From Candidatus Parcubacteria bacterium (GTDB taxonomy: Bacteria; Patescibacteriota; Patescibacteriia; Patescibacteriales; Patescibacteriaceae), in contig JAEWTE010000007.1 of NCBI GenBank assembly GCA_023459655.1, positions 1 to 18,626 of the forward strand: a DNA stretch of 18,626 nt, written 5' to 3'. This document shows, one piece after another, positions 14,814 through 18,626 of the stretch. The translations under genes and the position numbers were made by a program. Under the pieces are notes generated by a model that had not been told where the DNA came from, searched no databases, and saw only the letters and a list, made by a program, of their open reading frames with translations. Position 1 is the first letter of the stretch, and the number at the start of each line of letters is the position of its first letter.

Positions 14814-14842
14814 ATTGTTAGTTAAAAATGGCTTTTTGTCAA
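14814..14842 (-). promoter_or_regulatory. Probable promoter of tRNA-Leu and the DHH gene
   Basis: A perfect TTGACA (14842-14837), 17 bp, then AACAAT (14819-14814) on the minus strand. The expected start near 14807 is about 17 nt before the tRNA 5' end. The -35 overlaps one arm of an 11-bp inverted repeat whose other arm is in the ppsA leader. Confidence 0.6.
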
Positions 14843-14862
14843 GGTTATCTACACAATAATCA

Positions 14863-14881
14863 TGACCAACCAATTTGGTCA
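14863..14881. promoter_or_regulatory. Possible operator: TGACCAA-N5-TTGGTCA
   Basis: A perfect 7-bp inverted repeat with a 5-bp spacer. Its right arm covers the likely -35 of ppsA, where a dimeric regulator would compete with polymerase. The regulator is unknown. Confidence 0.45.
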
Positions 14882-14904
14882 AAATAATTTATTTATGTTA
14901 TAAT
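14875..14904 (+). promoter_or_regulatory. ppsA promoter (extended -10)
   Basis: TGT TATAAT (TATAAT at 14899-14904) is a consensus extended -10, with TTGGTC (14875-14880) 18 bp upstream as a partial -35. The expected start near 14911 gives a leader of about 74 nt before the ATG. Confidence 0.7.
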
Positions 14905-14952
14905 TTTTAATATTCATTATACCCTCTGGGGATATCTAAATTAATAAATAAC

Positions 14953-14970
14953 CTTGACTAATCAGTCAAG
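14953..14970 (+). other. Hairpin in the ppsA leader
   Basis: CTTGACT-AATC-AGTCAAG is a perfect 7-bp stem with a 4-nt loop, ending 14 nt before the ppsA ATG. It could modulate ribosome access in this leader without a Shine-Dalgarno sequence, or be a DNA operator. It carries no T-run, so it is not a terminator. Confidence 0.5.
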
Positions 14971-14984
14971 TCAATTTCAATCAC

Positions 14985-17363
14985 ATGGCTAAATATGTTA
15001 AGTTTTTCAACGAACTGGGCATCAAAGATGTTCCACTAGTTGGTGGAAAAAATGCCTCATTGGGCGAAATGTACCAAAAACTAACCAAGTCTGGCATCCG
15101 CGTACCCAATGGCTTTGCCACTACCGCCGAAGCCTATCGTCATTTTTTAAAAGATTCTGGTACCCAACAAAAATTAAAACAAATCTTAAACGGACTAGAC
15201 ACTCATGATGTTATTGATTTAGCTAGACGCGGTAAATTGGCCCGACAAGCTATCCTTAACTCTGACTTACCACAAGATTTACAAAAAGAAATTATCAGCG
15301 CCTACCGTAAACTAAGCAGTCTTTATAAAACCAAAAATCTAAGTGTCGCCGTTCGCTCTTCAGCTACCGCCGAAGATTTACCTGATGCCTCTTTTGCTGG
15401 TCAACAAGACACTTATCTCAATATCTATGGCGAAGCCAATATCTTAACAGCGGTTAAAAAATGTATTGCCTCTTTGTTTACTGATCGAGCTATTTCTTAT
15501 CGGGTGGATAAAAAATTTGATCACTTCTCCATTGCCCTGTCCGTTGGTATTCAAAAAATGGTCCGTAGTGATCTAGCCTCCTCCGGTGTTATGTTTACTA
15601 TTGACACAGAGACTGGCTTTAGTAACGCCATCCTAATTAATTCGATTTACGGTTTGGGTGAAAATATTGTTCAAGGCAAAGTCAGTCCCGATGAGTTCTA
15701 TGTCTTTAAACCAACCATGGCTATTATTGATCGAACTTTAGGTGACAAAAAAATTAAGATGGTCTATGCTCTGGCTAAAAATGCCAGCTTACCAGTCAAA
15801 GACATTCCCGTACCAATTAAAGATCAACAAAAATTTTCAATTACCAATGACCAGGTCAAAACTTTGGCTAAATGGGGTTTGACTATTGAAAAACACTATA
15901 AACGACCAATGGATATTGAGTGGGCTCTAGACGGTCAAGACAACCACCTATATATTGTTCAGGCTCGCCCAGAAACAGTCAATAGTCAACGTAATTACAA
16001 TATTTTAGAAGAATACATTATTAAAAAACGCGGCCAGATTTTAGTTGAAGGTCGCAGTGTTGGCAATCGTGTCGGTGCCGGAACTGTTAATCGAATTCTT
16101 AGCGTTAAAGATATTAGTAAATTTAAAGCCGGCCAAGTCCTAGTTACAACCATGACCGATCCTGACTGGGAGCCAATTATGAAAATTGCCTCGGCCATTG
16201 TCACCGACAAAGGTGGTCGCACTTGTCATGCTGCCATCGTTTCCCGTGAACTCGGTATTCCTTGTTTAGTTGGCACCAGTGATGGCAGTCAAAAACTAAC
16301 CAGTGGCCAATCAGTCACTGTCAGTTGTGCCGAAGGCGATGCTGGCTTTGTTTATGAAGGTAAAGTTCCATTTACTATTAAAAAAACTGACATCCAAAAA
16401 CTAACCCGACCTGATTGTAAAATAATGATGAACATTGGTTCACCAGATATTGCCTTTGCCAGTTCATTTTTACCCAATGACGGCGTCGGATTAGCCAGAG
16501 AAGAATTTATTGTTAATAATTCCATTCGCATTCACCCGCTTGCTCTAATTAATTACTCTAAAATTAAGGACGCCAAACTTAAAAAACAAATTGATGAATT
16601 GACAGTCAGCTACCCTGATAAAAAACAATTCTTTATTGATAAATTAGCCGAAGGTGTTGGCACTATCGCTGCTGCTTTTTATCCTAAGGATGTTATTGTT
16701 CGTCTGTCTGATTTTAAAACCAATGAGTATGCCAATTTAATCGGCGGTAAAGATTATGAGCCAATTGAGTCCAATCCAATGATTGGCTGGCGTGGAGCTA
16801 GTCGTTACTATGATCCCGAATTTGAACCAGCCTTTGCTCTAGAGTGTTTGGCCCTTAAAAAAGTCCGTGAAGAATTTGGCCTAAAAAATCTTAAGGTTAT
16901 GGTTCCTTTTTGTCGCACCATTGAAGAGGGTAAGCTGGTTATTAAAACTATGGCTAAATATGGTCTCAAACAGGGTCGTGGTGGTTTAGAGGTTTATGTT
17001 ATGGCTGAAATACCCACTAATATTCTACTAGCCAGTGATTTTGCCAAAGTTTTTGATGGTTTTTCAATTGGCTCCAATGATTTAACCCAACTAGCTCTAG
17101 GCATTGATCGTGACGCTGGCAACCTAAAAATAGCTGGAGTTTCTAATGAAAAAAATCCCTCAGTCAAATCTTTAATCCAGTTTCTGATTGAAATCGGCCA
17201 AAAAACTCATACCAAGGTTGGCATCTGTGGCCAAGGCCCTAGCGATTTTCCTGATTTCGCCAAATTCCTACTAGCCTGTGGTATTGATAGTATGTCACTC
17301 AATCCTGATACAGTAGTTAAAACCACCTTAGCTTTGGGTAAATTCAAACCAAGGAAAAAATAA
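14985..17363 (+). CDS. ppsA: Phosphoenolpyruvate synthase
   Basis: Converts pyruvate, ATP and water to PEP, AMP and phosphate, the entry to gluconeogenesis. At 792 residues it matches bacterial PpsA. Domains in order: an N-terminal ATP-grasp region with VGGKNASLGEM (19-29), VRSSATAEDLPDASFAGQQ (123-141), YGLGENIVQGKVSPDE and IVQARPETV; a central phosphohistidine domain with GGRTCHAAIVSRELGIPCLVG (410-430), phospho-acceptor H415; and a C-terminal PEP/pyruvate barrel with GLAREEFI, GSNDLTQLALGIDRD (696-710) and the catalytic C748 in VGICGQGPS. The start is the ATG giving the canonical MAKYVKFFNELG terminus. The gene is monocistronic, with its own promoter and a strong terminator at 17387-17420. 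With the isomerase and glycogen synthase it supports pyruvate-to-hexose flow. Confidence 0.97.
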   Translation: MAKYVKFFNELGIKDVPLVGGKNASLGEMYQKLTKSGIRVPNGFATTAEAYRHFLKDSGTQQKLKQILNGLDTHDVIDLARRGKLARQAILNSDLPQDLQKEIISAYRKLSSLYKTKNLSVAVRSSATAEDLPDASFAGQQDTYLNIYGEANILTAVKKCIASLFTDRAISYRVDKKFDHFSIALSVGIQKMVRSDLASSGVMFTIDTETGFSNAILINSIYGLGENIVQGKVSPDEFYVFKPTMAIIDRTLGDKKIKMVYALAKNASLPVKDIPVPIKDQQKFSITNDQVKTLAKWGLTIEKHYKRPMDIEWALDGQDNHLYIVQARPETVNSQRNYNILEEYIIKKRGQILVEGRSVGNRVGAGTVNRILSVKDISKFKAGQVLVTTMTDPDWEPIMKIASAIVTDKGGRTCHAAIVSRELGIPCLVGTSDGSQKLTSGQSVTVSCAEGDAGFVYEGKVPFTIKKTDIQKLTRPDCKIMMNIGSPDIAFASSFLPNDGVGLAREEFIVNNSIRIHPLALINYSKIKDAKLKKQIDELTVSYPDKKQFFIDKLAEGVGTIAAAFYPKDVIVRLSDFKTNEYANLIGGKDYEPIESNPMIGWRGASRYYDPEFEPAFALECLALKKVREEFGLKNLKVMVPFCRTIEEGKLVIKTMAKYGLKQGRGGLEVYVMAEIPTNILLASDFAKVFDGFSIGSNDLTQLALGIDRDAGNLKIAGVSNEKNPSVKSLIQFLIEIGQKTHTKVGICGQGPSDFPDFAKFLLACGIDSMSLNPDTVVKTTLALGKFKPRKK

Positions 17364-17386
17364 TTGACACTAGATTTTCTCACTAT

Positions 17387-17420
17387 AAAAACGGCCACCC
17401 CCTAGCGGTGACCGTTTTTT
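17387..17420 (+). terminator. Rho-independent terminator of ppsA
   Basis: AAAAACGG (17387-17394) pairs with CCGTTTTT (17412-17419) and CACC with GGTG, with a single C-A mismatch between them and a 7-nt loop. The right arm ends in a T6 run. It starts 23 nt after the ppsA stop. Confidence 0.92.
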
Positions 17421-17422
17421 GA

Positions 17423-17451
17423 TTGACAAAAATGAAATAATGTGATATGAT
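17423..17451 (+). promoter_or_regulatory. Strong promoter of the 118-aa gene
   Basis: TTGACA (17423-17428), a 17-bp spacer, then TGA TATGAT (TATGAT at 17446-17451): perfect -35, extended -10 and optimal spacing. It starts just 3 nt after the ppsA terminator. The leader is about 46 nt. Confidence 0.85.
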
Positions 17452-17493
17452 ACAGATATTGGATAGCTCTTGAACAAAAAAATAAAAGTTCCC

Positions 17494-17500
17494 GGGAGGA
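17494..17500 (+). promoter_or_regulatory. Shine-Dalgarno sequence GGGAGGA
   Basis: A full GGAGG core sits 4 nt before the ATG at 17504 and fixes that start. It is the only strong, correctly placed Shine-Dalgarno sequence I see upstream of a gene start in this window. Confidence 0.85.
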
Positions 17501-17503
17501 ATA

Positions 17504-17860
17504 ATGACAAGTATAAAAATAATACTTTTGGCGATAGTGGTGATAATTATATTTTCATCAATAATGATCGCAATGTCACCCAAGAAAACATTGGTGATTA
17601 ACGGTATTGATAATATCGTCTACACCGGGATCATCAATGATCTTTATACAAGTCCAAACCCCGACAGCTTGGCCCAATCAAATCCCGACCGACTCAGCTG
17701 GGCAATGGACTATATTGATGGTTTCGATAATATCAATCTTATCGGTAATCCATCAGCCAAAACGGCTGTATTCTTTTATAAAATTTCGAAAGAAATGGGC
17801 AAAAAATTCTTTATAAACAATGAAGAACTAATGCCCGGTTCTCCAAACTGCTCTTTTTAA
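17504..17860 (+). CDS. Small membrane-anchored protein of unknown function
   Basis: 118 residues. Residues 4-24 are a strongly hydrophobic helix (IKIILLAIVVIIIFSSIMIAM) with one basic residue before it, so the protein is probably anchored by its N-terminus with the rest outside; a cleaved signal peptide is less likely, as no AxA site follows. The soluble part has two related turns, NGIDNIV (33-39) and DGFDNIN (72-78), and a short NPDSLAQSNPDRLSW segment (52-66). The single cysteine is at residue 116, in NCSF at the end. I do not recognise the family. It has its own near-consensus promoter, the only strong Shine-Dalgarno sequence here, and a tight terminator directly after, so it looks like an independent and probably well expressed gene. 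It is a real gene by context; function is open. Confidence 0.75.
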   Translation: MTSIKIILLAIVVIIIFSSIMIAMSPKKTLVINGIDNIVYTGIINDLYTSPNPDSLAQSNPDRLSWAMDYIDGFDNINLIGNPSAKTAVFFYKISKEMGKKFFINNEELMPGSPNCSF

Positions 17861-17866
17861 CATTTT

Positions 17867-17897
17867 AGCCAACCCCAACCGGTTGGCTTCTTTTTTT
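17867..17897 (+). terminator. Rho-independent terminator after the 118-aa gene
   Basis: AGCCAACC (17867-17874), a 6-nt loop and GGTTGGCT (17881-17888) form a perfect 8-bp stem followed by TCTTTTTTT. It begins 6 nt after the stop codon. Confidence 0.93.
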
Positions 17898-17910
17898 ACC
17901 TAAAAACCTT

Positions 17911-17916
17911 TATACT
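17911..17916 (+). promoter_or_regulatory. Possible -10 element for lgt
   Basis: TATACT, 19 nt upstream of the lgt ATG. The -35 position falls on the T-tract of the preceding terminator and is a poor match, so this is tentative. Because a terminator lies directly upstream, some promoter is needed here. Confidence 0.4.
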
Positions 17917-17935
17917 ATCTTTATTAATATATTTT

Positions 17936-18626
17936 ATGTACTGGTTTAACACTCCACCTTCATCAACTATTTTTACTCTTGGACCGATTAATTTCTATTG
18001 GTACGGCCTAATTATGGTCATAGCCATGCTAGCGGCCGGATTTTTAACTTGGGGGTTGGCTAAAAAACACCAATGGCCCCTTAATAACTTATTGGACCTG
18101 GGCTTTAATATTATCATTACCGGCTTAATTGGCGCCCGCCTTTACCATGTTCTTATCCACTGGTCAGATTACTCTGGCCAATTTTTAGACGTTTTTAAGG
18201 TCTGGCAGGGTGGTCTAGCTATTCACGGTGGCCTAATTGGTGGCCTATTAGCCCTCTGGCTGACTTGCCGACAACGACACTGGTCATTCTGGCAACTAGC
18301 TGGCTGGCTGGTTCCTGGCGTGGCTCTGGGTCAAGCCATTGGTCGCTGGGGTAATTTTTTTAATCAAGAGCTTTTTGGCCAACCTAGCACTTTACCCTGG
18401 GCTATCCCTATTGATATTTGGCATAGATCGGCCCACAACCTAACTATTAGCCATTACCAGCCGCTATTTTTTTATGAATCAATTACTTGCCTACTTTTGG
18501 CTATTTTACTTTATCAATTAAATCGCTACCGAATTTCTACCATTAAAATTGTTGGTGTCTATTTACTCGGCTATGGAACTATTCGCTTAATCATGGAATT
18601 TTTCCGCCAAGATTTAACCTGGCAAT
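17936..18626 (+). CDS. lgt: Prolipoprotein diacylglyceryl transferase (3' end beyond window)
   Basis: Lgt transfers diacylglycerol from phosphatidylglycerol to the lipobox cysteine of prelipoproteins in the cytoplasmic membrane. The visible 230 residues are a multi-pass membrane protein with the family landmarks: LGPINFYWYGLIM (15-27), GARLYHVLIHW (66-76), WQGGLAIHGGLIGG (90-103) with the essential histidine at 97, the signature GRWGNFFNQELFG (136-148), and TIRLIMEFFR (215-224) with the C-terminal arginine. The ATG at 17936 gives the expected short N-terminus before the first helix; there is no Shine-Dalgarno sequence. Only a few residues are likely missing. Its presence implies that this organism makes lipoproteins. 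Confidence 0.96.
   Translation, partial: MYWFNTPPSSTIFTLGPINFYWYGLIMVIAMLAAGFLTWGLAKKHQWPLNNLLDLGFNIIITGLIGARLYHVLIHWSDYSGQFLDVFKVWQGGLAIHGGLIGGLLALWLTCRQRHWSFWQLAGWLVPGVALGQAIGRWGNFFNQELFGQPSTLPWAIPIDIWHRSAHNLTISHYQPLFFYESITCLLLAILLYQLNRYRISTIKIVGVYLLGYGTIRLIMEFFRQDLTWQ

Noticed and set aside
14800..14825. TTAACTAA/TTAGTTAA stem as a terminator
   Set aside because: It is A/T-only with a 10-nt loop and no T-run directly after it on either strand, and it lies inside the likely tRNA-Leu promoter.
17607..17816. A 69-residue frame inside the 118-aa gene
   Set aside because: It lies in an alternate frame with no ribosome-binding site, while the 118-aa frame has a promoter, Shine-Dalgarno sequence and terminator in register.

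Overview
The window is an AT-rich bacterial chromosome segment with short intergenic gaps, many 1-4 nt gene junctions and standard stop usage. TGA terminates ruvC inside an ATGA overlap and also ends the PHP gene, so this is not a TGA-recoded lineage. Few starts have a Shine-Dalgarno sequence. The gene mix is a minimal DNA-repair and central-carbon set next to large secreted proteins carrying Ca2+-binding repeats. A bifunctional phosphoglucose/phosphomannose isomerase and a recurrent GRPxDAF surface module are also present. Together these best fit a Candidate Phyla Radiation (Patescibacteria, Parcubacteria-like) genome. The lineage is an inference; no rRNA is present.

Layout. 1-563 (-): 5' part of recA, with its own promoter. 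638-6371 (-): one compact six-gene transcription unit in the order yebC, ruvC, glgA, GH57 glycosidase, APH-fold kinase, PHP phosphoesterase. 6478-8715 (+), divergent from yebC: a bifunctional sugar-phosphate isomerase and a membrane-anchored lamin-tail/OB-like protein. 8726-10175 (-): a lemA/TPM pair. 10216-13083 (-): a large secreted serine protease with several accessory domains. 13260-14790 (-): tRNA-Val(GAC), tRNA-Ile(UAU), a DHH-family protein that has lost its catalytic motif, and tRNA-Leu(UAG). 14985-17363 (+): PEP synthase, ending at a strong terminator. 17423-17897 (+): a self-contained cassette for a 118-residue membrane-anchored protein of unknown function. 17936-18626 (+): 5' part of lgt.

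Functional threads. GlgA, GH57, the isomerase and PEP synthase together suggest gluconeogenic flow and alpha-glucan storage or turnover; the APH-fold kinase among them may be a sugar kinase. RecA, RuvC and YebC are the recombination/regulatory core. LemA/TPM, the protease, the lamin-tail protein and Lgt concern the cell envelope.

Several promoters are readable. Five have an extended -10 (TGn upstream of the -10 hexamer): recA, the isomerase, ppsA, the protease and the 118-aa gene. The least explained items are the multi-domain protease with its duplicated 53-residue module, the degenerate DHH protein, the small SD-led membrane protein, and the inverted repeats between tRNA-Leu and ppsA. No gap without a gene exceeds about 200 bases.
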